IMG/VR virus record: IMGVR_UViG_3300003478_000026
Coordinates: 1-21,335 of that record
Direction: 5' to 3' (one strand)
DNA length: 21,335 nt
Source of the DNA: a virus
Below are positions 11,469 to 18,446 of the stretch, in pieces; within the stretch, counting starts at the first letter, position 1, and each line of letters starts with the position of its first letter. The notes under the pieces are model-generated. The model had not been told where the DNA came from and ran no database searches. It saw only the letters and a program-made list of their open reading frames with translations. The position numbers and the translations under genes are program-made.

Positions 11469-12799
11469 TGATAACTAACAAGAAAACCATATATAAAGAA
11501 TTAAAAAAAACCTTTGATTCTATAGATTCCGAAAGGTCTGTTGTAGGTGGTCTATTAATAGATCCTTGCTTAGATCGTGTCTTAGGTACTGGCTTGGTAT
11601 CAAATGACTTTAGTAATGACAAATTAAGTTATATATTTTGTTGTATTATAGAGATGACAGACAAGAAGATGCCTGTTGATATACTTACTACAAGAGATTA
11701 TATCAACCTCCAGGAACAACCTAAAAGTATATCGTGGGCAGTAGACTTCCAAGACCTTGCTTTTTTAACTGAAGATTGTATTGGTATAGATAATATTGAG
11801 GTTTATGCAACTCACATCCGTACTTGTAGAATTTCTAATGATATTGAATTATGTAAGTTCAACATTGATTATGATAACTATCAAGAAACTGTTGATGAAA
11901 TTCAGAAGTTAGAAAATGAATTATTAGATAGTGATGAAAACTCTATGAGGAATATTGTATCTAAAACAATAGATTATATAGATGATGTTACTGTAAATGG
12001 TACTGGGTTATCGAGTGGTTTTGAGTCTTTAGATGCTCTCACTTCAGGATTTAGGGCAGGATCATTAAATGTACTGGCTGGTAGACCATCTATGGGTAAA
12101 TCTACACTCGCCCTCAATATAGCAAACCACCTAAGTAGTTCTAAGAATGTACTTTTTTTCTCATTAGAGATGAGCCAGGTACAGTTAATGCTTAAAATGG
12201 TATCAAGTGAAACAAACCTACCCATGCACAAAATTGAACGAAACCAATTATCTGAAAATGAAGAACAGATTTTTTACGAGAAACTTGCACAGGCTGGTAA
12301 CAAGAATATGAGCATTGTTGATAGGGGTGGATTAAGCGTGAAAGATATTTCTTCAATGGCTAAGAAAATGAATACAGATAGAAAACTTGATGTTATCCTG
12401 ATTGATTATCTACAAATTATGCGTTATGACAAAGGGAGAGAGATTTCTGAATTAGGTAACATAACAAGAGAGTTAAAATACCTTTCTAAGGAGCTTCAGA
12501 TACCCATACTCCTATTATCTCAGTTGAGTAGGGGGGTAGAGAGCCGAGAGAATAAAAGACCGTATATGAGCGACCTACGCTCTTCAGGTGAAATCGAACA
12601 AGATGCTGATATAGTGATGTTTGTTTATCGAGATGAATATTATCATAAAGATACACCTGATATTGGATTAGCAGAACTGATCGTTGCTAAGAATAGAATG
12701 GGGCAAATAGGTTTTGTGAAGTGTGAGTTTCATGGAGATTATTCTAAATTTAAAGACATGGAGATTGATATATATGGATTATCTGATAAGAGTAAATAA
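11468..12799 (+). CDS. dnaB: Replicative DNA helicase, DnaB family
   Basis: A 443-residue hexameric 5'-3' helicase that unwinds the fork. The N-terminal domain (SERSVVGGLLIDP, about residues 21-33) is the DnaB_N primase-interaction region. The RecA-like C-terminal domain has FRAGSLNVLAGRPSMGKS with Walker A (204-212), FFSLEMS (230-236), Walker B VILIDYLQ (309-316), LSQLSRG and SDLRSSGEIEQDAD, and a VAKNRMGQ end. All motor motifs are intact and the length is near normal. It starts on the stop of the previous gene (TAATG). It is downstream of the O-like initiator, so the phage brings its own helicase rather than borrowing the host's. Confidence 0.95.
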   Translation: MITNKKTIYKELKKTFDSIDSERSVVGGLLIDPCLDRVLGTGLVSNDFSNDKLSYIFCCIIEMTDKKMPVDILTTRDYINLQEQPKSISWAVDFQDLAFLTEDCIGIDNIEVYATHIRTCRISNDIELCKFNIDYDNYQETVDEIQKLENELLDSDENSMRNIVSKTIDYIDDVTVNGTGLSSGFESLDALTSGFRAGSLNVLAGRPSMGKSTLALNIANHLSSSKNVLFFSLEMSQVQLMLKMVSSETNLPMHKIERNQLSENEEQIFYEKLAQAGNKNMSIVDRGGLSVKDISSMAKKMNTDRKLDVILIDYLQIMRYDKGREISELGNITRELKYLSKELQIPILLLSQLSRGVESRENKRPYMSDLRSSGEIEQDADIVMFVYRDEYYHKDTPDIGLAELIVAKNRMGQIGFVKCEFHGDYSKFKDMEIDIYGLSDKSK

Positions 12800-13079
12800 A
12801 TATACTAAATCGGCAAAAGGAAAACCTTGCCAAATGAGATTAGAGGGTTGTATGCCTGATAATGAAACTGTAGTATTCGCCCACTTGAGTGGTGCTGGTA
12901 TGGGTTTGAAAGCACTTCCTATACATGGTGCGTACCTATGTTTGAATTGCCATGATATTTATGATGGTAGGAAACAAGCCGATCCACCTTATGAAAGAGA
13001 GTTTATTGAATTAGAAATGCTAAGAGCAGTAATAAATACTCAAAGGTTGATGGCAAAAACTGGTATAATCCCCCTATAG
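12774..13079 (+). CDS. YbcO-family (DUF1364) nuclease-like protein
   Basis: A 101-residue protein of the YbcO/DUF1364 type found in the nin region of lambdoid prophages. Key residues are C19 and C26 (GKPCQMRLEGCMPDN), H37 (ETVVFAHLSGAGMG) and the LCLNCHDIYDGR block with C56, C59 and H60, which together form an HNH-like metal site. Known members are single-metal nucleases; substrate here is unknown. The ATG at 12774 overlaps the helicase by 26 bases and has GGAG about 11 bases before it. A longer reading frame upstream lies inside the helicase and is not preferred. Confidence 0.85.
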   Translation: MDYLIRVNKYTKSAKGKPCQMRLEGCMPDNETVVFAHLSGAGMGLKALPIHGAYLCLNCHDIYDGRKQADPPYEREFIELEMLRAVINTQRLMAKTGIIPL

Positions 13080-13098
13080 TTTTTAAATAAATTTTTAC

Positions 13099-13145
13099 GA
13101 GAGGTTTCAGGCTAAAACTACCATGCTGTAAAGCGTAGTCCTCTC
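13099..13145 (+). promoter_or_regulatory. Structured leader before the holin-like gene
   Basis: A closing stem GAGAGG/CCTCTC (13099-13104, 13140-13145) encloses CTAC/GTAG (13118-13121, 13135-13138) with a CAT bulge and an inner GCT-GTAA-AGC hairpin whose loop is of the GNRA type. A short T run follows at 13150-13154, so it may also terminate weakly. The element is in the 92 bases between the nuclease stop and the holin-like start. Confidence 0.45.
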
Positions 13146-13171
13146 ACCATTTTTACTTTAAAGGAGAAAAT

Positions 13172-13414
13172 ATGTTAGAGAAAATTATGAAAGGTGCTGA
13201 TGCTTCGATTGATATTGGCATAAAATTAATCAGTTTATCTATAGTATTGCAAGTTATATTTGGTAATAATGTAGCATTTCTAACTGGGAATGTAATTGGT
13301 TCTATAATAGATATAGTTTGGACACTTGGTAATGCTGGTTTGGTTGGCATCATAAGTGCCGTAATTATCTACAAATTATTAGATAAAGACATCACAAACG
13401 AATTATCTAAGTAA
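13172..13414 (+). CDS. Holin-like two-span membrane protein
   Basis: An 80-residue protein with two hydrophobic helices, about residues 15-33 (DIGIKLISLSIVLQVIFG) and 53-70 (LGNAGLVGIISAVIIYKLL), joined by a short polar loop and ending in a charged tail DKDITNELSK. This size and topology fit a small class II/III-like holin, which would permeabilise the inner membrane for lysis. Strong AAAGGAG lies 6 bases upstream. No lysozyme gene is adjacent on this strand; the lysozyme-like gene is at 15144, opposite strand. A non-lysis membrane role is possible. Confidence 0.65.
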   Translation: MLEKIMKGADASIDIGIKLISLSIVLQVIFGNNVAFLTGNVIGSIIDIVWTLGNAGLVGIISAVIIYKLLDKDITNELSK

Positions 13415-13437
13415 CTTTAATTTAGGAGTAATAAACT

Positions 13438-13536
13438 ATGGAAACATTCATGCAAATGATTAAGAAAAATCGTAGTATGTCTATTTTTGTAGGAATAGTC
13501 TTGGTGGTTGTAATAGCATCATGGCTAGGACTGTAA
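13438..13536 (+). CDS. Single-span membrane peptide, 32 aa
   Basis: A hand-translated 32-residue peptide, METFMQMIKKNRSMS followed by a hydrophobic helix IFVGIVLVVVIASWLGL that ends at the stop. A good TTTAGGAG ribosome site is 8 bases before the ATG. A positively charged N-terminal part followed by one membrane span fits a second holin-type or antiholin partner for the gene 23 bases upstream, but the function is inferred only from size, topology and position. Confidence 0.6.
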   Translation: METFMQMIKKNRSMSIFVGIVLVVVIASWLGL

Positions 13537-13691
13537 TTCTGAGTCATAACAAACCACATCCTATTAAGAACAAACTGCAACACGCAGTAAGACATAGCGT
13601 GTTGTGGTGTCCAAAGGTAATTATTAATAAGAAGAAAGAAAGTAAAAAAAAGGGATTGTGGTGCAATGACTATAAACAGAATAATCTATAG
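13521..13691 (+). CDS. Possible basic 56-aa protein
   Basis: A hand-translated open frame of 56 residues (MARTVILSHNKPHPIKNKLQ and later KKKESKKKGLWCNDYKQ). It overlaps the membrane peptide by 16 bases and NinB by 26, and has no clear ribosome site, so it is less certain than its neighbours. Very basic, with two cysteines. Within it lies an inverted repeat CAACACGC/GCGTGTTG (13578-13585, 13597-13604), which could be an RNA element rather than coding sequence. Without this frame the 130-base gap would be unexplained. Confidence 0.45.
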   Translation: MARTVILSHNKPHPIKNKLQHAVRHSVLWCPKVIINKKKESKKKGLWCNDYKQNNL

Positions 13692-14052
13692 GGATAAGCC
13701 TAAAGCAGACATCTTTAGATCTTTAGTTCAGGTCTTTTGGAAAGAAAATCCCAACTGTGAAGTAGCAACAATATCAATCACCAAAGATAAACCTAAGAGG
13801 AGTGATGCTCAAAGTAGGCTTTTTCATTATTGGCGAGATATAATTGCACAAGAAATAGGTGAGTCTAAGAAAGAAGCCAAAAAACAAATCAAAAAAAAAT
13901 TCAATGTTGTGTCAACTAAAGACTTAGAAGTTGAGGAGTTTGTAGAATTTCTAAGAAATATTGATGATTTTTTTGGTGGTGAATATCAAATAAAATTACC
14001 TAGAAACGAAGATTATAATTTGGCTATGTACAATGTTTACAAGAAATCATAA
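13666..14052 (+). CDS. ninB: NinB-family recombination protein
   Basis: A 128-residue protein of the NinB (lambda Orf) type, which assists loading of recombination proteins on single-stranded DNA. The signature KRSDAQSRLFHYWRDIIAQ (about residues 44-62) followed by the lysine-rich SKKEAKKQIKKKF segment and the EEFVEFLRNIDDF.G region is characteristic; length is close to other members. It overlaps the next gene by 20 bases. In this phage it lies with YbcO and RusA, as in lambdoid nin regions, and complements the ERF protein. No strong ribosome site; the ATG chosen is the first in frame. Confidence 0.8.
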   Translation: MTINRIIYRDKPKADIFRSLVQVFWKENPNCEVATISITKDKPKRSDAQSRLFHYWRDIIAQEIGESKKEAKKQIKKKFNVVSTKDLEVEEFVEFLRNIDDFFGGEYQIKLPRNEDYNLAMYNVYKKS

Positions 14053-14221
14053 AGAGAAATTAGAGGATGTTAACGACACCCTAAGAGAAGTAATGGAAAT
14101 TGCAAGGGAAGAAGATAGTGAGAGGGATCTTGAAATGAGAACACTTTTGAAATCAGCAATACAAACCATCGATGTTGTTACAGGTGGTTTTTATGCAGGA
14201 AATTATGAGGATGGTTTTTGA
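14033..14221 (+). CDS. Unknown acidic 62-aa protein
   Basis: A 62-residue acidic, helical protein (MFTRNHKEKLEDVNDTLREV, then REEDSERDLEMRTLLKSA). It is likely a two-helix or coiled-coil partner, with no zinc or nucleotide motif. It overlaps the end of NinB by 20 bases and the start of RusA by 17 bases. No good ribosome site, so translation is probably coupled to NinB. It is probably genuine because it fills the only space between two assigned genes, but family is unknown. Confidence 0.65.
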   Translation: MFTRNHKEKLEDVNDTLREVMEIAREEDSERDLEMRTLLKSAIQTIDVVTGGFYAGNYEDGF

Positions 14222-14594
14222 TATAGATCCTTGCCCTGCCTCAAGACCAAGAGTTTCCAGGTGGTCTACTTATTACCCTAAGAAGTACACTCAGTTCCGA
14301 AAAGAAATGAAAGCACTAACAAGTGAGATGGATATGACTCCCTCTGAAAAACTCATTAGTGTTGATATAGAGTTCAATGTCAGGATTCCAAAGTCCTGGT
14401 CTAAGAAGAAAAGTAAAGAAAAGAATGGACAATATTGCGATAATGGTTGTGATATAGACAACTATCTAAAGGCAATACTTGATTCCCTAAATGGGGTTCT
14501 TTTTGTGGATGACCGACAGGTCGTAGAGGTTTACGCTAGAAAGCGATATAGTGATAAACCTAACATTAAATTCGCAATGAAGGAGTTAGAATGA
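14205..14594 (+). CDS. rusA: Holliday-junction resolvase, RusA family
   Basis: A 129-residue endonuclease that resolves four-way junctions so that concatemers can be packaged. CPASRPRVSRW (about residues 10-20) is the basic start of the fold; the catalytic core is CDIDNYLKAILDSLNGVLF.DDRQV, with aspartates 83, 85 and 103 matching the three catalytic aspartates of RusA. All are intact. I prefer the ATG at 14205, or the one 6 bases later (14211); AGGA lies just upstream, and the longer frame from 14172 would add an unrelated stretch overlapping the previous gene. The next gene starts on its stop (ATGA). Confidence 0.92.
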   Translation: MRMVFDIDPCPASRPRVSRWSTYYPKKYTQFRKEMKALTSEMDMTPSEKLISVDIEFNVRIPKSWSKKKSKEKNGQYCDNGCDIDNYLKAILDSLNGVLFVDDRQVVEVYARKRYSDKPNIKFAMKELE

Positions 14595-14845
14595 CTGTAG
14601 AGAAATTGGAAATGTGTGAGTTTTTGTCAGAGGACTATGCCCAGAGGGCATCTAACAGGGGAATGGACTACAAGAAGTCTTATGAGAGTTATATGGAACG
14701 AACACAGAAAAGAAGTTTCCAAGATCTACTACAACATTTTTCAACAGTCAAGAAATTTCCGACTGTCATTAAATCTAATAGAAATGATGAATATATTATC
14801 ACGAAAAGTGATGATGATTGTGAGGATGGTGTATGCAAACTATAG
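14591..14845 (+). CDS. Unknown 84-aa protein
   Basis: An 84-residue protein starting MTVEKLEMCEFLSEDYAQRA and ending SDDDCEDGVCKL. It has three cysteines, two in the acidic tail (CEDGVC), and a helical centre; I do not recognise the family. It overlaps RusA by 4 bases and the lipoprotein gene by 13. A second open frame over the same bases is read as a shadow because this one starts in a coupled ATGA and its codons resemble the neighbours'. A role in recombination or lysis is not indicated. Confidence 0.65.
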   Translation: MTVEKLEMCEFLSEDYAQRASNRGMDYKKSYESYMERTQKRSFQDLLQHFSTVKKFPTVIKSNRNDEYIITKSDDDCEDGVCKL

Positions 14846-15033
14846 TATTAATAATAGTATTACAAGTTATGGTAACTCTACTAACAGGATGTAGTGTTAT
14901 GCAAAACAAGATGGATGAGATGAATGGATTAAGTTGTGTTCCACCTGTCCACTCTGTATGTGAACCAAACGAATCTCTACTTATATGTGATTCAGCAGAT
15001 AAGAAAGATTGTCATGGGTGGTTAATAGAGTGA
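14833..15033 (+). CDS. Putative phage lipoprotein (Rz1-like?)
   Basis: A 66-residue protein with a hydrophobic signal (MQTIVLIIVLQVMVTLLTGC) ending in an LTGC lipobox; cleavage before C20 would leave a lipidated, cysteine-rich 47-residue product. Small phage lipoproteins of this kind act as outer-membrane spanins (Rz1) or superinfection-exclusion factors. The mature part is not proline-rich, which argues mildly against a classical Rz1, and I see no obvious inner-membrane Rz partner; the 32-aa membrane peptide is a weak candidate. It overlaps the preceding gene by 13 bases; the ribosome site (GAGGATG) is close to the start. Confidence 0.6.
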   Translation: MQTIVLIIVLQVMVTLLTGCSVMQNKMDEMNGLSCVPPVHSVCEPNESLLICDSADKKDCHGWLIE

Positions 15034-15140
15034 TAGACTTTACAAAGGACTCTGAATATATCAGATTGTTTGGTAAGAAGAAGAAAAAGAAAGATAAGAA
15101 GCGACCACCACCTTTAGCACCTATATCACCTTTTAGTTAG
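15030..15140 (+). CDS. Small poly-lysine/proline protein, 36 aa
   Basis: A hand-translated 36-residue frame using a GTG start that overlaps the lipoprotein stop (GTGA). It reads MIDFTKDSEYIRLFGKKKKK and ends DKKRPPPLAPISPFS. The basic run then proline-rich tail is unlike random sequence, but the start codon is weak and there is no strong ribosome site. It is the last rightward gene, 3 bases from the convergent lysozyme gene. Function unknown. Confidence 0.45.
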   Translation: MIDFTKDSEYIRLFGKKKKKKDKKRPPPLAPISPFS

Positions 15141-15147
15141 AAACTAA
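15133..15147. other. Small inverted repeat at the convergent gene ends
   Basis: TTAGTT-AGA-AACTAA is a perfect 6-bp stem with a 3-base loop spanning both stop codons of the convergent genes (15140 and 15144). It has no T run and few G-C pairs, so it would be at best a weak bidirectional terminator. Confidence 0.3.
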
Positions 15148-15647
15148 GGACTCAACATTCCCTTATAATGCTTCGCTTGGTCAAGCCTTTTTTGTGAGGC
15201 AGGTACTCCAGGGTTTAGGTAGTAATTTTGAATTATCTCGGTATAACGCTCAACAGGATCTTCAATGTGTGGGTTCTTGTCGAAACTTGTATTTAATTTA
15301 GACCTTGCTCTCCAACCTATATCATGTCCATACCCATCCCTTGAAGATGTGGCTGGTTTCTTATAATTCTTATTGTCTGTGAAAAACTGGAGTTGGCTTT
15401 CCACACTATCAGTACGACCTGTTGTTTTCAGCCATGCCCAATAATCACTTAAATGTTTGACAGCAGGAGAATCTGTAAATTGAAGTAAACCATAACCACT
15501 ACCATTATCTTGTTTTTGGGTGTAGTCGAATGAACCAGTTTCAACAGCAATATTTGCCATAAGAGCAGCTATATAATCTTCGCTATAATCTAACTTCCTT
15601 AAATTATCTAAGACTTGTTGCTCTTTTTGAGTGAACATTCCGTGCAT
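15144..15647 (-). CDS. Lysozyme-like muramidase (endolysin or virion lysin)
   Basis: A 167-residue protein with a lysozyme-superfamily core. MANIAVETGSFDYTQKQDN (about residues 30-48) places a candidate catalytic glutamate at 36, and GSGYGLLQFTD (49-59) is the glycine-rich strand motif of phage-type lysozymes (Phage_lysozyme2-like). Later stretches include YWAWLKTTGRTD and NYYLNPGVP. There is no signal peptide. It is the last gene of the late minus-strand operon after ejection proteins, so it could be a virion-associated lysin that pierces the cell wall at infection, or the endolysin used with the holin-like protein. The ATG follows AAGGAT at about 10 bases. Confidence 0.78.
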   Translation of the reverse strand: MHGMFTQKEQQVLDNLRKLDYSEDYIAALMANIAVETGSFDYTQKQDNGSGYGLLQFTDSPAVKHLSDYWAWLKTTGRTDSVESQLQFFTDNKNYKKPATSSRDGYGHDIGWRARSKLNTSFDKNPHIEDPVERYTEIIQNYYLNPGVPASQKRLDQAKHYKGMLSP

Positions 15648-15649
15648 AA

Positions 15650-16408
15650 TTAAAGACTTATCCTTTTCTTAGGTTTGATCTCAGCAAACTCTTCTTTTTT
15701 AATAGAGTCATACTTGCCAGTTTTAGGATTGTATTCAAGAGTGGATTCTTTTACCCATGCTGGTTTCTGACCATACAGGTTCATAGCTTCTTTATGACCT
15801 TCTTTAGTCTGCCAGTAGTCATCTTTTTCATCTACACTCCACCAGTTAGTTCCTTCAGCCATTACAAATCCTGGCTTCTCACCTCTTAGGTTTTCCATCT
15901 TCTTGACAGGTTTTCTTCTACCAGAATCTTCATCTAAGTCTTTGACTACATCTTTACTGATCTTTGCCTTTTCTTCTGCATCTGCTATTCTTTTGGCTTC
16001 AACTTCTTTGGCTTTGGCTTCTACTTCTTTAGCTTTTCTATCTGCCTCTGTTTTTAGGTTTGTTGTCAACATCCCTTTTTCCATATCTGTAATTTTTTGA
16101 TCCAACGCACCCTGATTTGTCATTAACTCTAAAACTGCATTTTTAAATGCCTGACCTGCTTCTGCTGCTTCTTCAGCTTTTAGTATTTCTGCCTCTGACC
16201 AAACTTGATCGTAAATGGATTGTTCTACTTCTACAGGATCAATAGAGTGTCCAGAGTAATCTAGTGATCTTTGATAATCTGCTATATGGTCAGCAGATAT
16301 TTCATTGTTCCATGAACCATCATTTGCCTTAACCAAACTTCTATGAGGAAAATTATCCATAAATTGCGACATCATGTTTTTATTTTTTTCTGAATTTGCT
16401 TCGTGCAT
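15650..16408 (-). CDS. Coiled-coil virion protein (unknown)
   Basis: A 252-residue protein. Residues about 70-170 form a long charged coiled coil, with an internal heptad-like repeat (KAKEVEAKAKEVEAKRIADA). The C-terminal part holds two related tryptophan segments, EKPGFVMAEGTNWWSVD and QKPAWVKESTLEYNPKTG. I do not recognise the family. It lies between the 676-aa ejection-type protein and the lysozyme-like gene, with a TAATG overlap to the former, so it is likely a minor virion or ejection protein. The late-operon context is the main support. Confidence 0.7.
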   Translation of the reverse strand: MHEANSEKNKNMMSQFMDNFPHRSLVKANDGSWNNEISADHIADYQRSLDYSGHSIDPVEVEQSIYDQVWSEAEILKAEEAAEAGQAFKNAVLELMTNQGALDQKITDMEKGMLTTNLKTEADRKAKEVEAKAKEVEAKRIADAEEKAKISKDVVKDLDEDSGRRKPVKKMENLRGEKPGFVMAEGTNWWSVDEKDDYWQTKEGHKEAMNLYGQKPAWVKESTLEYNPKTGKYDSIKKEEFAEIKPKKRISL

Positions 16409-18438
16409 TAGTTTGTTAACTCCCCATATTGTTCTTGCCCAATATCTGTAATCATTGCTGCAAATTTAGCAGATAAACCACCAGCAGATTTAGATTTTAT
16501 TCCTGTGTGCATACCTTGAGAGAGAAATGCAACATACTTAGGGCGAGTTAATACCCAGGATAACATAGCAGGTGTTATAGTAAGTGCAGCGATTGCACCC
16601 ATACCAGCTTCTACCCCAGCACCAGCCATAGTGGTTATAACTATACCTGCTTGACCAACTGTAACCATAAATGTTCCAGTACCTTTTGGTTTTCTTTGTG
16701 CTCCTTCTAGTGCAGATACAAAGTTTTTTATTCCATTTCGTTGTTGTTCTGTAAAAGCAGCCTTAAAGGTATCATTTGTAGGTGTATTTTCTATGAACAA
16801 GTCTTTTAACTTATTTATATTCATTCCTCTACCCTCAACATCTGAAACATTTGAACCAACCTGTTTCTTAACACCCATCTCCGTTAATTGAGTTGCTGTA
16901 GTATCTGTTGCTCCACCTAGAATTGACTTTAAATAACCAGTTTGCATAGATTGCCAGACTTTATTAAAATTTACTGCTCCATCTGTGCCTTTTGTAACCT
17001 TCTGCATATATCGTAAAGCAATCCTTGCCTTCTGTATTTCAGCTTGATTACCTGTTTTAAATATAGCTTCACCGATCTCTTCAGGATTTTTAGCAATTAG
17101 TTTTGCTATAAATCTATTACCAAGATGTTCTTTTCCTGTTTTCCAAAATTGATTTGCTGCTCTAAATTCTTTATAAAATTCAGCACCCTGACCTCTAGCA
17201 CCTACATCCATTGCTATATCCATTTGCCTTGATAATAATTTAACAGAGGCAGCATCTTTCATGTTGTAATCAGCATGGACTTTATTTTGAAAATTCCTTG
17301 ATTTTGAAAGCCATGTACTTCTCATTTCTTGAGCCACATCAAAAGCAATAGCATCATCCATTTTAAGAATTTTTTCGTATTCTTTGTATCTCCAATCTGA
17401 GGCAGCACCAGCACCACCTGAACCCTTTAACTTCTTTAATTCTTTTCTTGCCCATGTCTTTAAAGACTTTGTTTTAATGGGTTGTATCTCTACCTTTTTT
17501 ACTCCTTTAGTAATTGTTTCAAAGTTCTTACCAGCAGGATCAAGAATTGGTGATTCGTCTACTTTTGTCCACTTTTCTTTTCTAAATTTCTTTGTATATA
17601 ACTCCTGTAGGTCTGTAAACTTCTGACCACCTACTGCTCTGTGGGTATCATCTGCTACTTTATGAGCTTGTTGATATAATCTTCCTAGTCCAGCAGTATT
17701 TAAAGTTGCATCAGCAGCCTCTAAAAAAGTATTTTGATAGGAATTAACATAATGATCTATAGATTTAGCCATTTGCACCCTAGATTCTCTTAATATAGAA
17801 CCACCCCATGCTGCTTCTGCTAATCCCTCTACAGTATCATATAGAGTACCATCAACAACCTGTGAGGCAGTTAATTGACCACCAGAGGCTTTAATTTTTT
17901 GTCGAATCCAATCAATGTTTTTATAATTCTCACCAGCAGCTAATTTAAGTCCTTTACCAGCTATACCAAAGACTGTCTGACCTAAAGCCTCATATATAGC
18001 CTGTCTGTTACCAGAATCCCAAGCCTTATCTAAAGCAACTGCCCAATCACCTTTTTTAACTTCACCTGCTGCTACACCTTGAACAAGTTCACCACCAGCA
18101 CCACCTACCCAAGATGTAACTACACCAGTAGCAAAAGGAATCCCCCAAGATGCTGCTTTAGCAAGTCTTGTATGAGGACTTGGAACATACTTAGCTGCTA
18201 TATCTATACCCTTTTTTAAGCCATATATAGCTGCTGCTGCACCACCTATCTCCTCACCGATTTGATTCCTATAACCAAAATTCATATCCTCAGAAATTGG
18301 ATATTCTGCTGATGCTTCAATAACACCACTATCTTTAGTATATTTAGGAAAATAGGTTTCTGTACTTATTGGTACATTAGCTGGTGAATCATTTGAATCA
18401 CCTTCACTTATAAGTGTAACTTCATCTCTCCATCCCAT
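16408..18438 (-). CDS. Large internal virion / DNA-ejection protein
   Basis: A 676-residue protein from the late minus-strand operon. It has hydrophobic, glycine-alanine-rich segments near residues 64-80 and 96-125 (GIPFATGVVTSWVGGAGGEL) and again near 600-645 (VTVGQAGIVITTMAGAGVEA and following), separated by long charged helical stretches. This mix of soluble helices and membrane-active patches is typical of podovirus internal core proteins that enter the cell envelope with the DNA. No lytic transglycosylase motif is visible in it. AGGAGAGG precedes the ATG and only 8 bases separate it from the upstream gene. Specific homology is not recognised. Confidence 0.68.
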   Translation of the reverse strand: MGWRDEVTLISEGDSNDSPANVPISTETYFPKYTKDSGVIEASAEYPISEDMNFGYRNQIGEEIGGAAAAIYGLKKGIDIAAKYVPSPHTRLAKAASWGIPFATGVVTSWVGGAGGELVQGVAAGEVKKGDWAVALDKAWDSGNRQAIYEALGQTVFGIAGKGLKLAAGENYKNIDWIRQKIKASGGQLTASQVVDGTLYDTVEGLAEAAWGGSILRESRVQMAKSIDHYVNSYQNTFLEAADATLNTAGLGRLYQQAHKVADDTHRAVGGQKFTDLQELYTKKFRKEKWTKVDESPILDPAGKNFETITKGVKKVEIQPIKTKSLKTWARKELKKLKGSGGAGAASDWRYKEYEKILKMDDAIAFDVAQEMRSTWLSKSRNFQNKVHADYNMKDAASVKLLSRQMDIAMDVGARGQGAEFYKEFRAANQFWKTGKEHLGNRFIAKLIAKNPEEIGEAIFKTGNQAEIQKARIALRYMQKVTKGTDGAVNFNKVWQSMQTGYLKSILGGATDTTATQLTEMGVKKQVGSNVSDVEGRGMNINKLKDLFIENTPTNDTFKAAFTEQQRNGIKNFVSALEGAQRKPKGTGTFMVTVGQAGIVITTMAGAGVEAGMGAIAALTITPAMLSWVLTRPKYVAFLSQGMHTGIKSKSAGGLSAKFAAMITDIGQEQYGELTN

Positions 18439-18446
18439 AACCTCTC

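Noticed and set aside
13095-13150. preQ1-type riboswitch because of an AGAGGTT start
   Set aside because: The CTAGC loop, the second CCUCU segment and the A-rich tail of preQ1-I are missing or misplaced; kept only as an unclassified structured leader.
14616-14894. A 92-residue plus-strand frame
   Set aside because: It lies in another frame over the 84-aa gene and lipoprotein start, without ribosome site or domain; shadow.
15903-16100. A hydrophobic plus-strand frame opposite the coiled-coil gene
   Set aside because: Its serine-leucine-alanine composition is the expected antisense of the KEVEAK coiled coil, not a membrane protein.
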